Part shown: piece after piece, positions 10,001-22,300 of the stretch
How the letters are laid out: each line of letters starts with the position of its first letter
How positions within the stretch are numbered: position 1 is the stretch's first letter
Source: Harmonia axyridis
Taxonomy: Eukaryota > Arthropoda > Insecta > Coleoptera > Coccinellidae
DNA: 64,000 nt
Direction: 5' to 3'
Assembly: GCF_914767665.1 (NCBI RefSeq)
Contig: NC_059502.1
Coordinates: 44,875,812 to 44,939,811, forward strand
Notes under the pieces: model-generated
Told to the model about the DNA's origin: nothing
Databases searched by the model: none
Seen by the model: only the letters and a program-made list of their open reading frames with translations
Made by a program: the position numbers and the translations under genes

Positions 10001-10958
10001 GTGTAAATTTATGAATAACTTCGATAATCTGCCCAATGTAAGAAGCAAGTCACGTTCAAAAAAGAAGAACAAGAAGCAAACTTTCGTCAATATAGACAAT
10101 GGCAATTCGTTTGAGGCCTCATCGTTTTATACGATGCTAAACGGAACACGTAGCGATTCTTTCCTTGTTGAAGGCCGACAAGAAGACGCCGAAGAATTCT
10201 TGGGCCTTCTGTTGAATGGACTCAATGATGAAATGATGGGAATAATGAAATTGATTAGCCATGACGAAAATATTCAAGCAGCTAAAAAAGAAGTGAAAAT
10301 AGATGTGGATGATTGGAAAGTTATTGGTCCTAGGAACGAAGGGAATGTAACAAGAGAAATACAAATGGACAAGACACCGATTAGTGATATATTCGGAGGA
10401 CTTCTCTGTTCAAGAATCCATAAAACCGGAGACGAAACTTCAGAAAATATTGAACCATTCCTAACATTGCCATTAAATATTAAGAAAGCAAATAACATAG
10501 CTGAAGCTTTAAAAGGCCTTACAACCAAGAACAAACTAAAGGGTCTGACATCATCGAAAACGAAAGAAACGGTTGAAGCATGGCAGCAAGTGATGATAGA
10601 GAAGTTGCCTGTAGTTTTAGTATTACATTTGAAATGCTTCGAATACAGAATGAATGGCTGCACTAAAATAATGAAGACTATAGAATTTCCCATCAATCTG
10701 CAGATTGATTCTAAAATATTATCTGGAAGGACGAATACTTCAGCGGAGAGACAATATAAATTAATATCTGTAGTATACCATGTAGGAAAGGAGGCCAGCT
10801 ATGGGCATTATATAGCAGATACTTTCCATTCGGGGTATAATACATGGTTGAGGTTTGATGACTCTAAAATAAACAGAGTTACGGAAGATGATGTTCTTAA
10901 ACGTCAAGGAGATAGAGTTCCTTATTTATTATTTTATCGAAGGAGTGATACGGTGTGA
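10001..10958 (+). CDS. USP10: USP10-like copy 1, terminal exon with QEDAEE, His and Asp boxes
   Basis: The acceptor 'aactaatccag' ends at 10000. The first base completes ATG with the previous exon, giving MCKFMNNFDNLP, which parallels the FVRLMNEF-NMP segment of USP10. The exon is open to TGA at 10956-10958. Counted from ATG 10011 (315 residues): QEDAEE at 57-62, an ISDIFGG block near 125, LVLHLKCFEY near 203-212, the His box YGHY with His 266, WLRFDD near 280-285 and the YLLFYRR terminus typical of USP folds. The usual LHLKRF reads LHLKCF here. The exon is intact in U1, unlike U2. Confidence 0.9.
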
Positions 10959-11100
10959 AGTGTAAAGATTCATTGATATAGTTGTTAATTTGTACAGATT
11001 AGATTTAAGGATGCTTAACATTGTAATATTTTTCTGTTGTTTCATGAGTAATGCCATGTATTGTATTTCGGGAGAATATGATAAATTGACTTTACAATGC

Positions 11101-11128
11101 TATATATATGTATATGTATATGTATATA
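11101..11128. repeat. TA/TATG microsatellite in the 3' UTR
   Basis: A simple run of TATATATATG followed by TATATG units lies between the USP10-like stop codon and the polyadenylation signal. It is conserved in U2 at about 35449-35474 with one base change. It accounts for the tyrosine/valine-rich part of an open frame at 10990-11220 that I do not regard as a gene. Confidence 0.8.
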
Positions 11129-11148
11129 AAAAACAAATATTATATTTT

Positions 11149-11154
11149 AATAAA
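11149..11154 (+). promoter_or_regulatory. Polyadenylation signal of USP10-like copy 1
   Basis: AATAAA lies about 190 nt after the stop codon and is followed about 20-35 nt later by a GT/T-rich element ('ttttgtttgttttttttg'), the usual arrangement for metazoan 3'-end processing. It gives a predicted 3' UTR end near 11170. Its survival shows that the copied segment is genomic and spliced-gene derived, not a processed retrocopy: introns are also retained. Confidence 0.75.
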
Positions 11155-11179
11155 CGAACTTTGTATAAATGTAAAATTT

Positions 11180-12388
11180 TGTTTGTTTTTTTTGAAGAAA
11201 TTTCTTTTCCTAAAACTTAAATTAAATTTTTGCAAGAACTACTATCTCAGAAGGAAAAAAAGATCGTCTTCGTGAAAATTCCAATCAACCATAAACAGTA
11301 TTAGCTATTTCAGGACTTTGGACTCTTTATTCCTTTTTCTTTGCTCTTCAAATCAGGTGAATTTCGCTCAATGTAATAAAAAAAACTTGACCAAACTTTA
11401 TAATTTTCCCCTGTGTTCAGCGGCGCTACGTTCTCCTACTTCTGTAACCTAGATAAATGAGGATATTTTGGAAGATCGTACTTCATGCACTCGAATCATG
11501 TAATTTTTTTTTGTTTCACAAAAATCACAAATATACCAGTCATGAACTCTGAATTAACCTATATCTATAATGACCCAGAACAAAACACTCATTAATTTCC
11601 GTTTTATAACCTATTATTCCTTTTCCTGGGTCAGAACAATTTTTTTGGAGAATTCTCGTCTCTGATTACTATAAAATTTTATTTTTCTATTGGTCCTCTA
11701 ATTCACTTGAAAATCAAAACTTAGTTGAATAATTACTCAAAAAAAAGTTCTGTCCAAGGTCAGATTGGAATTCTTCAAATTTTATTATCCTGGATATTAG
11801 ACATGAGAACTCAGAATATATTGAATTTCTCTCTTACTACAGTTAAAGGTCTGTGCTTATAATTTACATCTGGTGTACGCTAGTAGTTTCGATTGTCTGG
11901 GATACCAACTATTCAATGGCATAGGCCTCGATTTGGTAACATTTTGGATGTTCCACCATTTACTAATGTAAATGACTAAAACCTCTAGAATTTGCTTCTG
12001 AATAAGGATTGGTCAAGTCTATTCAATTCTTTTACATTTTTAGACCTCAGATTTAAAAGAATAGAAAAATTCGTCGTTTCGCAATTCAGAATCAAATAAT
12101 TATTGACCAATGAAATAGAGTAATGTCTAGAATTGACAATGCATATGAAATATGAAAGCAAGGTTTCAAATGAATAAACTCTGCAATCGATTAAAAAGAC
12201 GGCATTAAATTTCGAATGTAGAATCTTATATTGTTATTATTACAACTCTTTATTGCTAAATTCATATGTTAGAATCTTATATTCAATTTTTATATTTTTT
12301 TATTTATAAAATCCCAATTCTATTCATGTTTCTTTGGACGAATACCAGTTTCTACTATGAAATGAATAATTACAATTCAATTGTATCT
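11180..12388. other. Noncoding 3' flank of U1
   Basis: No supported open frame, RNA gene or element was found in about 1.2 kb. One short inverted repeat, TGACCCAG (11571-11578) with CTGGGTCA (11626-11633), could form a hairpin with a ~47-nt loop. The stretch ends abruptly at the minus-oriented satellite. It matches U2 35525-36736 closely. Confidence 0.6.
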
Positions 12389-12680
12389 ATGAGGGACTGT
12401 TCTTATTCCCTTCTTTTTGTTTAATCAACAATTATCCAAGTAAGCCATTCCACATTGTTGATTTTCTTGGACTAGGATGTCACGCAGCTAGCTATAATCT
12501 CCCATGTGGTAAGGTCAATTGCTGCTGTAACCACAATTGGACGGCTGACTTCTGTTGTTGATTTCATTTGTTTGTTATTTCCTTCAATGTTTCTCATTCT
12601 AACACTTCTCATCGTATTGCACAGGGACGAAAGCTTGACACGCGTGTCTAAGGAAACCACTTTGGTATAAGGGACTGTTC

Positions 12681-13736
12681 TTATTCACTCCTTTCTGTAT
12701 AATGATCAATTATCCAAGTAAGCCATTCCACATTGTTGATTTTCTTGGACTCGGATGACACGCAGGTAGCTATAATCTCCCACGTGGTAAGGTCAATTGC
12801 TGCTGTAACCACAAATGCACGACTGACTTCTGTTGTGGATTTCATTCGTTTGTTATTTTCTTCAATGTTTCTCATTCTAACACTTTTCATCGTATTGCAC
12901 AGGGACGAAAGCTTGACACACGTGTCTAAAGAAACCACTTTTTTTTGTTTAATCAACAATTATCCAAGTAGGCCATTCCACATTTTTGATTTTCTTGGAC
13001 TCGGATGTCACGCAGGTAGCTATAATCTCCCACGTGGTAAGGTCAATTGCTGCTGTAACCACAAATGCAATACTGACTTCTAATGTTGATTTCATTCGTT
13101 TGTTATTTTCTTCAATGTTTCTCATTTTAACACTTTTCATCGTATTGCACAGGGACGAAAGCTTGACACGCGTGTCTAAGGAAACCACTTTGGTATAAGG
13201 GACTGTTCTTATTCCCTTCTTTCTGTATAATGATCAATTATCCAAGTAAGCCATTCCACATTGTTGATTTTCTTGGACTCGGATGACACGCAGGTAGCTA
13301 TAATCTCCCACGTGGTAAGGTCAATTGCTGCTGTAACCACAAATGCACGACTGACTTCTGTTGTTGATTTCATTTGTTTGTTATTTCCTTCTATGTTTCT
13401 CATTCTAACACTTTTCATCGTATTGCACAGGGACGAAAGCTTGACACACGTGTCTAAAGAAACCACTTTTTTTTGTTTAATCAACAATTATCCAAGTAGG
13501 CCATTCCACATTTTTGATTTTCTTGGACTCGGATGTCACGCAGGTAGCTATAATCTCCCACGTGGTAAGGTCAATTGCTGCTGTAACCACAAATGCAATA
13601 CTGACTTCTAATGTTGATTTCATTCGTTTGTTATTTTCTTCAATGTTTCTCATTTTAACACTTTTCATCGTATTGCACAGGGACGAAAGCTTGACACGCG
13701 TGTCTAAGGAAACCACTTTGGTATAAGGGACTGTTC
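12681..13736 (-). repeat. 528-bp tandem duplication of a two-monomer block
   Basis: The block 12681-13208 (one 278-bp and one 250-bp unit) is repeated at 13209-13736, with nearly identical second halves. The homologous site right of U2 (37029-37555) has the block once. The duplication therefore happened in this copy after the module duplicated, or was lost from the other. Confidence 0.8.
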
Positions 13737-16259
13737 TTATTCACTCCTTTCTGTATAATGATCAATTATCCAAGTAAGCCATTCCACATTGTTGATTTTC
13801 TTGGACTCGGATGACACGCAGGTAGCTATAATCTCCCACGTGGTAAGGTCAATTGCTGCTGTAACCACAAATGCACGACTGACTTCTGTTGTGGATTTCA
13901 TTCGTTTGTTATTTTCTTCAATGTTTCTCATTCTCCCACTTTTCATCGTATTGCACAGGGACGAAAGCTTGACACGTGTGTCTAAGGAAACCACTTTGGT
14001 ATAAGGGACTGTTCTTATTCCCTTCTTTTTGTTTAATGAACAATTATCCAAGTAAGCCATTCCACATTGTTGATTTTCTTGGACTCGGATGTCACGCAGG
14101 TAGCTAGAATCTCCCACGTGGTAAGGTCAATTGCTGTTGAAACCACAAATGCACGACTGACTTCTGTTGTTGATTTCATTTGTTTGTTTCTTCCTTCTAT
14201 GTTTCTCATTCTTACACTTTTCATCGTATTGCACAGGGACCAAAGCTTGACACACGTGTCTATGGAAACCACATTGGTATAAGGGACTGTTCTTACTTCA
14301 TTCTTCCTGTATAATGATCAATTATCCAAGTAAGTCATTCCACATTGTTTATTTTCTTGGACTCGGATGTCACGCAGGTAGGTATAATCTCCCACGTGGT
14401 AAGGTCAATTGCTGCTGTTACCACAAATGCACGACTGACTTCTGTTGTTGATTTCATTTGTTTGTTATTTCCTTCTATGTTTCTCATTCTAACACTTTTC
14501 ATCGTATTGCACAGGGACGAAAGCTTGACACACGTGTCTAAGGAAACCACTTTGGTATAAGGGACTGTTCTTATTCCCTTCTTTTTGTTTAATGAACAAT
14601 TATCCAAGTAAGCCATTCCACATTGTTGATTTTTTTGGACTCGGATGACAGGCAGGTAGCTATAATCTTTTACGTGGTAAGCTCAATTGCTGCTGTAACC
14701 AAAAATGCACGACTGACTTCTGTTGTTGATTTCATTTGTTTGTTTCTTCCTTCTATGTTTCTCATTCTTACACTTTTCATCGTATTGCACAGGGACCAAA
14801 GCTTGACACACGTGTCTATGGAAACCACATTGGTATAAGGGACTGTTCTTACTTCATTCTTCCTGTATAATGATCAATTATCCAAGTAAGCCATTCCACA
14901 TTGTTGATTTTTTTGGACTCGGATGACAGGCAGGTAGCTATAATCTTTTACGTGGTAAGCTCAATTGCTACTGTAACCACAAATGCACGACTGACTTCTG
15001 TTGTTGATTTCATTTGTTTGTTATTTCCTTCAATGTTTCTCATTCTAACACTTCTCATCGTATTGCACAGGGACGAAAGCTTGACAAACCTGTCTAAGGA
15101 AACCACTTTGGTATAAGGGACTGTTCTTATTCCCTTCTTTTTGTTTAATGAACAATTATCCAAGTAAGCCATTCCACATTGTTGATTTTTTTGGACTCGG
15201 ATGACAGGCAGGTAGCTATAATCTTTTACGTGGTAAGCTCAATTGCTGCTGTAACCAAAAATGCACGACTGACTTCTGTTGTTGATTTCATTTGTTTGTT
15301 ATTTACTTCTATGTTTCTCATTCTAACACTTTTCATCGTATTGCACAGGGACGAAAGCTTGACACGCGTGTCTTAAGAAACCACTTTGGTATAAGGGACT
15401 GTTCTTATTCCCTTCTTTTTGTTTAATGAACAATTATCCAAGTAAGCCATTCCACATTGTTGATTTTCTTGGACTCGGATGTCACGCAGGTAGCTATAAT
15501 CTCCCACGTGGTAAGGTCAATTGCTGCTGTAACCACAAATGCACGACTGACTTCTGTTGTTGATTTCATTTGTTTGTTATTTCCTTCTATGTTTCTCATT
15601 CTAACACTTTTCATCGTATTGCACAGGGACGAAAGCTTGACACGCGTGTATAAAAGAAACCACTTTGGTATAAGGGACTGTTCTTATTCACTCCTTTCTG
15701 TATAATGATCAATTATCCAAGTAAGCCATTCCACATTGTTGATTTGCTTGGACTCGGATGACACGCAGGTAGCTATAATCTCCCACGTGGTAAGGTCAAT
15801 TGCTGCTGTAACCACAAATGCACGACTGACTTCTGTTGTGGATTTCATTCGTTTGTTATTTCCTTCAATGTTTCTCATTCTAACACTTTTCATAGTATTG
15901 CACAGGGACGAAAGCTTGACACGCGTGTCTAAGGAAACCACTTTGGTATAAGGGACTGTTCTTATTCCCTTCTTTTTGTTTAATGAACAATTATCCAAGT
16001 AAGCCATTCCACATTGTTGATTTTCTTGGACTCGGATGTCACGCAGGTAGCTAGAATCTCCCACGTGGTAAGGTCAATTGCTGCTGTAACCACAAATGCA
16101 CGACTGACTTCTGTTGTTGATTTCATTTGTTTGTTTTTTCCTTCTATGTTTCTCATTCTTACACTTTTCATCGTATTGCACAGGGACCAAAGCTTGACAC
16201 ACGTGTCTATGGAAACCACATTGGTATAAGGGACTGTTCTTACTTCATTCTTTCTGTAT

Positions 16260-16352
16260 AATGATCAATTATCCAAGTAAGTCATTCCACATTGTTGATT
16301 TTCTTGGACTCGGATGTCACGCAGGTAGGTATAATCTCCCACGTAGTATAAG
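16260..16352 (-). repeat. Truncated satellite monomer broken at the palindrome
   Basis: The unit runs normally up to 'aatctcccacgt' and then jumps to 'agtataagggactg', omitting most of a monomer. The break falls within CCACGTGG. The following unit resumes in register. Confidence 0.75.
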
Positions 16353-19300
16353 GGACTGTTCTTATTCCCTTCTTTTTGTTTAATGAACAATTATCCAATT
16401 AAGCCATTCCACATTGTTGATTTTCTTGGACTCGGATGACACGCGGGTAGCTATAATCTCCCACGTGGTAAGGTCAATTGCTGCTGTAACCACAATTGGA
16501 CGGCTGACTTCTGTTGTTGATTCCATTTGTTTGTTATTTCCTTCAATGTTTCTCATTCTAACACTTCTCATCGTATTGCACAGGGACGAAAGCTTGACAC
16601 ACGTGTCTATGGAAACCACATTGGTATAAGGGACTGTTCTTATTCCCTTCTTTTTGTTTAATGAACAATTACCCAAGTAAGCCATTCCACATTGTTGATT
16701 TTTTTGGACTCGGATGACAGGCAGGTAGCTATAATCTTTTACGTGGTAAGTTCAATTGCTGCTGTAACCACAAATGCACGACTGACTTCTGTTGTTGATT
16801 TCATTTGTTTGTTATTTCCTTCTATGTTTCTCATTCTAACACTTTTCATCGTATTGCACAGGGACGAAAGCTTGACACACGTGTCTAAGGAAACCACTTT
16901 GGTATAAGGGACTGTTCTTATTTTTTTTTTTTGTTTAATCAACAATTATCCAAGTAAGCCATTCCACATTGTTGATTTTCTTGGACTCGGATGACACGCG
17001 GGTAGCTATAATCTCCCACGTGGTAAGGTCAATTGCTGCTGTAAACACAAATGCACGACTGACTTCTGTTGTTGATTTCATTCGTTTGTTATTTTCTTCA
17101 ATGTTTCTCATTCTAACACTTTTCATCGTATTGCACAGGGACGAAAGCTTGACACGCGTGTCTAAGGAAACCACTTTGGTATAAGGGACTGTTCTTATTC
17201 CCTTCTTTTTGTTTAATGAACAATTATCCAATTAAGCCATTCCACATTGTTGATTTTCTTGGACTCGGATGACACGCTGGTAGCTATAATCTCCCACGTG
17301 GTAAGGTCAATTGCTGCTGTAACCACAATTGGACGGCTGACTTCTGTTGTTGATTTCATTTGTTTGTTATTTCCTTCAATGTTTCTCATTCTAACACTTC
17401 TCATCGTATTGCACAGGGACGAAAGCTTGACACACGTGTCTATGGAAACCACATTGGTATAAGGGACTGTTCTTATTCCCTTCTTTCTGTATAATGATCA
17501 ATTATCCAAGTAAGCCATTCCACATTGTTGATTTTTTTGGACTCGGATGACACGCAGGTAGCTATAATCTTTTACGTGGTAAGGTCAATTGCTGCTGTAA
17601 CCACAATTGCACGACTGACTTCTGTTGTTGATTTCATTTGTTTGTTATTTCCTTCAATGTTTCTCATTCTAACACTTCTCATCGTATTGCACAGGAACGA
17701 AAGCTTGACACACGTGTCTAAGGAAACCACTTTGATATAAGGGACTGTTCTTATTCCCTTCTTTTTGTTTTATGAACAATTATCCAGGTAAGCCATTCCA
17801 CATTGTTGATTTTCTTGGACACGGATGACACGCGGGTAGCTATAATCTCCCACGTGGTAAGGTCAATTGCTGCTGTAACCACAAATGCACGACTGACTTC
17901 TGTTGTTGATTTCATTCGTTTGTTATTTTCTTCAATGTTTCTCATTCTAACACTTTTCATCGTATTGCACAGGGACGAAAGCTTGACACGCGTGTCTAAG
18001 GAAACCACTTTGGTTTAAGGGACTGTTCTTATTCCCTTCTTTTTGTTTAATGAACAATTATCCAAGTAAGCCGTTCCACATTGTTGATTTTCTTGGACTC
18101 GGATGTCACGCAGGTAGCTATAATCTCCCACGTGGTAAGGTCAATTGCTGCTGTAACCACAAATGCACGACTGACATCTGTTGTTGATTTCATTCGTTTG
18201 TTATTTTCTTCAATGTTATTCATTCTAACACTTTTCATCGTATTGCACAGGGACGAAAGCTTGACACGCGTGTCTAAGGAAACCACTTTGGTATAAGGGA
18301 CTGTTCTTATTCCCTTTTTTTTGTTTAATGAACAATTATCCAAGTAAGCCATTCCACATTGTTGATTTTCTTGGACTCGGATGTCACGCAGGTAGCTATA
18401 ATCTCCCACTTAGTAAGGTCAATTGCTGCTGTAACCACAAATGTACGACTGACTTCTGTTGTTGATTTCATTCGTTTGTTATTTTCTTCAATGTTTCTCA
18501 TTCTAACACTTTTCATCGTATTGCACAGGGACGAAAGCTTGACACGCGTGTCTAAGGAAACCACTTTGGTATAAGGGACTGTTCGTATTCCCTTTTTTTT
18601 GTTTAATGAACAATTATCCAAGTAAGCCATTCCACATTGTTGATTTTCTTGGACTCGGATGTCACGCAGGTTGCTATAATCTCCCACGTGGTAAGGTCAA
18701 TTGCTGCTGTAACCATAAATGCACGACTGACTTCTGTTGTTGATTTCATTTGTTTGTTATTTCCTTCTATGTTTCTCATTCTAACACTTTTCATCGTATT
18801 GCACAGGAACGAAAGCTTGACACAGGTGTCTAAGGAAACCACTTTGGTATAAGGGACTGTTCTTATTCCCTTCTTTTTGTTTAATGAACAATTATCCAAG
18901 TAAGCCATTCCACATTGTTGATTTTCTTGGACTCGGATGACACGCGGGTAGCTATAATCTCCCACGTGGTAAGGTCAATTGCTGCTGTAACCACAATTGG
19001 ACGGCTGACTTCTGTTGTTGATTTCATTTGTTTGTTATTTCCTTCAATGTTTTCCATTCTAACACGTTTCATCGTAATGCTGAGGGACGAAAGCTTGACA
19101 CACGTGTCTATGGAAACCACATTGGTATAAGGGACTGTTCTTATTCCCTTCCTTCTGTATATTGAACAATTATCCAAGTAAGCCATTCCACATTGTTGAT
19201 TTTCTTGGACTCGGATGTCACGCAGGTAGCTATAATCTCCCACGTGGTAAGGTCAATTGCTGCTGTAACCACAATTGGACGGCTGACTTCTGTTGTCGAT

Positions 19301-19365
19301 TTCATTTGTTTTTTATTTCTTTCAATACTTCTCATTCTAACAATTTTCATCGTATCGCACAGGGA

Positions 19366-19386
19366 CGAAAGGATACAGCAGCAGTC
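19366..19386. other. Satellite orientation switch (minus to plus) with short filler
   Basis: The minus array reads up to 'gggacgaaag' (19371), where every other unit continues CTTGACAC. About ten bases (ATACAGCAGC-like) follow, and plus-oriented monomer starts at GTCAGTCGTGC. The filler resembles the monomer's own 'ttacagcagcaattg', suggesting a templated insertion during break repair. The two arrays form a tail-to-tail inverted repeat centred here. Confidence 0.85.
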
Positions 19387-22300
19387 AGTCGTGCATTTGT
19401 GGTTACAGCAGCAATTGACCTTACCACGTGGGAGATTATAGCTACCTACGTGACATCCGAGTCCAAGAAAATCAACAATGTGGAATGGCTTACTTGGATA
19501 ATTGTTGATTGAACAAAAAGAAGGAAATAAGAACAGTCCCTCATACCGAAGTGATTTCCTTAGACACGTGTGTCAAGCTTTCGTCCCTGTGCAATACGAT
19601 GAAAAGTGTTAGAATGAGAAACATTGAAGGAAATAACAAACAAATGAAATCAACAACAGAAGTCAGTCGTGCATTTGTGGTTTCAGCAGCAATTGACCTT
19701 ACCACGTGAGAGATTATAGCTACCTGCGTGACATCCGAGTCCAAGAAAATCAACAATGTGGAATGGCTTACTTGGATAATTGATCATTATACAGAAAGAA
19801 TGAAGTAAGAACAGTCCCTTATACCAATGTGGTTTCCATAGACACGTGTGTCAAGCTTTCGTCCCTGTGAAATACGATGAAAAGTGTAAGAATGAGAAAC
19901 ATAGAAGGAAAAAACAAACAAATGAAATCAACAACACAAGTCAGTCGTGCATATGTGGTTACAGCAGCAATTGACCTTACCACGTGAGAGATTACAGCTA
20001 CCTGCGTGACATCCGAGCCCAAGAAAATCAACAATGTGGAACGGCTTACTTGGATAATTGTTCATTAAACAAAAAGAAGGGAATAAGAACAGTCCCTCAT
20101 ACCAAAGTGGTTTCCTTAGACACGCGTGTCAAGCTTTCGTCCCAGTGCAATACCATGAAAAGTGTTAGAATGAGAAACATTGAAGGAAATAACAAACAAA
20201 TGAAATCAACAACAGAAGTCAGTCGTGCATTTGTGGTTACAGCAGCAATTGACCTTACCACGTGGGAGATTATAGCTACCTGCGTGACATCCGAGTCCAA
20301 GAAAATCAACAATGTGGAATGGCTTACTTGGATAATTGTTGATTGAACAAAAAGAAGGGAATAAGAACAGTCCCTTATACCAAAGTGGTTTCCTTAGACA
20401 CGCGTGTCAAGCTTTCGTCCCAGTGCAATACCATGAAAAGTGTTAGAATGAGAAACATTAAAGGAAATAACAAACAAATGAAATCAACAACAGAAGTCAG
20501 TCGTGCATTTGTGGTTACAGCAGCAATTGACCTTACCACGTAAAAGATTATAGCTACCTGCGTGTCATCCGAGTCCAAGAAAATCAACAATGTGGAATGG
20601 CTCACTTGGATAATTGATCATTATACAGAAAAAATGGAATAAGAACAGTCCCTTATACCAATGTGGTTTCCATAGACACGTGTGTCAAGCTTTCGTCCCT
20701 GTGCAATACGATGAGAAGTGTTAGAATGAGAAACATTGAAGGAAATAACAAACAAATCGAATCAACAACAGAAGTCAGTCGTGCATTTGTGATTACAGCA
20801 GCAATTGACCTTACCACGTGGGAGATTATAGCTACCTGCGTGACATCCGAGTCCAAGAAAATCAACAATGTGGAATGACTTACTTGGATAATTGATCATT
20901 ATACAGAAAGAATGAAGTAAGAACAGTCCCTTATACCAATGTGGTTTCCATAGACAAGCTTTCGTCCCTGTGCAATACGATGAAAAGTGTTAGAATGAGA
21001 AACATTGGAGAAAATAACAAACAAATGAAATCAACAACACAAGTCAGTCGTGCATATGTGGTTACAGCAGCAATTGACCTTACCACGTGGGAGATTACAG
21101 CTACCTGCGTGACATCCGAGCCCAAGAAAATCAACAATGTGGAACGGCTTACTTGGATAATTGTTCATTAAACAAAAAGAAGGGAATAAGAACAGTCCCT
21201 CATACCAAAGTGGTTTCCTTAGACACGCGTGTCAAGCTTTCGTCCCAGTGCAATACCATGAAAAGTGTTAGAATGAGAAACATTGAAGGAAATAACAAAC
21301 AAATGAAATCAACAACAGAAGTCAGTCGTGCATTTGTGGTTACAGCAGCAATTGACCTTACCACGTGGGAGATTATGGCTACCTGCGTGACATCCGAGTC
21401 CAAGAAAATCAACAATGTGGAATGGCTTACTTGGATAATTGTTGATTGAACAAAAAGAAGGGAATAAGAACAGTCCCTTATACCAAAGTGGTTTCCTTAG
21501 GCACGCGTGTCAAGCTTTCGTCCCAGTGCAATACCATGAAAAGTGTTAGAATGAGAAACATTGAAGGAAATAACAAACAAATGAAATCAACAACAGAAGT
21601 CAGCCGTCCAATTGTGGTAACAGCAGCAATTGACCTTACCACGTGGGAGATTATAGCTACCCGCGTGTCATCCGAGTCCAAGAAAATCAACAATGTGGAA
21701 TGGCTTACTTGGATAATTGTTCATTAAACAAAAAGTAGGGAATAAGAACAGTCCCTTATACCAAAGTGGTTTCCTTAGACACGTGTGTCAAGCTTTCGTC
21801 CCTGTGCAATACGATGAAAAGTGTTAGAATGAGAAACATAGAATGAAATAACAAACAAATGAAATCAACAACCGAAGTCAGACGTGCATTTGTGGTTACA
21901 GCAGCAATTGACCTTACCACGTGGGATATTATAGCTACCTGCGTGACATCCGAGTCCAAGAAAATCAACAATGTGGAATGGCTTACTTGGATAATTGTTC
22001 ATTAAACAAAAAGAAGGGAATAAGAACAGTCCCTTATACCAAAGTGGTTTCCTTAGACACGCGTGTCAAGCTTTCGTCCCAGTGCAATACCATGAAAAGT
22101 GTTAGAATGAGAAACATTAAAGGAAATAACAAACAAATGAAATCAACAACAGAAGTCAGTCGTGCATTTGTGGTTACAGCAGCAATTGACCTTACCACGT
22201 AAAAGATTATAGCTACCTGCGTGTCATCCGAGTCCAAGAAAATCAACAATGTGGAATGGCTCACTTGGATAATTGATCATTATACAGAAAAAATGGAATA

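Larger units (their letters stand above)
8912..10958 (+). pseudogene. USP10: USP10-like ubiquitin carboxyl-terminal hydrolase, copy 1 (in-frame stop)
   Basis: Five exons join in a consistent phase: 8912-9031, 9113-9520, 9664-9693, 9719-9920 and 10001-10958. Every intron starts with GT and ends with AG. The inferred product resembles USP10, a cysteine protease that removes ubiquitin. The order is a low-complexity N-terminal part with a KSW-LF motif, a Cys box (NFCYINS; Cys codon 9796-9798), QEDAEE (10179-10196), LVLHLK, a His box (YGHY; His codon 10806-10808) and WLRFDD (Asp codon 10857-10859). All three catalytic residues are present. The break is TAA at 9736-9738 in exon 4, about 20 codons before the Cys; U2 has it too. 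A skip is conceivable with a shifted donor after GGTTA and the AG at 9757-9758, but that acceptor has a poor pyrimidine tract. No start-codon exon was found. I favour a pseudogene; a C-terminal fragment could still be translated from 10011. Confidence 0.8.
7691..12388. other. U1: non-satellite segment between inverted satellite arms
   Basis: About 4.7 kb of AT-rich, non-tandem sequence. The left edge is abrupt: satellite ending in ACCACG is followed by AAAACTCC. The right edge is equally abrupt: U sequence ending in 'attgtatct' is followed by minus-oriented satellite starting near 'atgagggactg'. It holds an 83-bp direct repeat pair, a MITE-like hairpin, the exons of a USP10-like pseudogene and about 1.2 kb of noncoding DNA. 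U2 has the same contents and identical edges. I counted about a dozen base differences in the first ~620 bp of the pair, so divergence is around 2% or less. Confidence 0.9.
12389..19371 (-). repeat. 278-bp satellite array, minus orientation (right arm of U1)
   Basis: The same monomer as 1-7690 read in reverse complement, about 25 units. It starts with 'atgagggactgttcttattccc', the reverse complement of the monomer segment before 'accaaagtgg'. The first ~3 kb match the arm right of U2 (36737 to about 39.2 kb) unit for unit, except for a local duplication. The array contains 250-bp units that lost 28 bp between two T-runs ('accacttttttttgtttaatc') and one strongly truncated unit at 16260-16350. 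The last two units before 19371 are visibly more divergent than average. Confidence 0.95.

Noticed and set aside
10274..10696. 140-codon antisense frame opposite the USP10-like terminal exon
   Set aside because: It is the complement of a recognisable USP catalytic domain. The same applies to 9141-9506 and 10137-10364.
8912..10958. Processed retrocopy of USP10
   Set aside because: Introns with consensus GT-AG sites and 3' flanking DNA are retained, and there is no poly(A) tail. It is a genomic copy.
10990..11220. 76-codon open frame after the USP10-like stop
   Set aside because: It lies in the 3' UTR, includes the TA/TATG microsatellite and runs through the AATAAA signal. There is no homology to known families that I can recognise.
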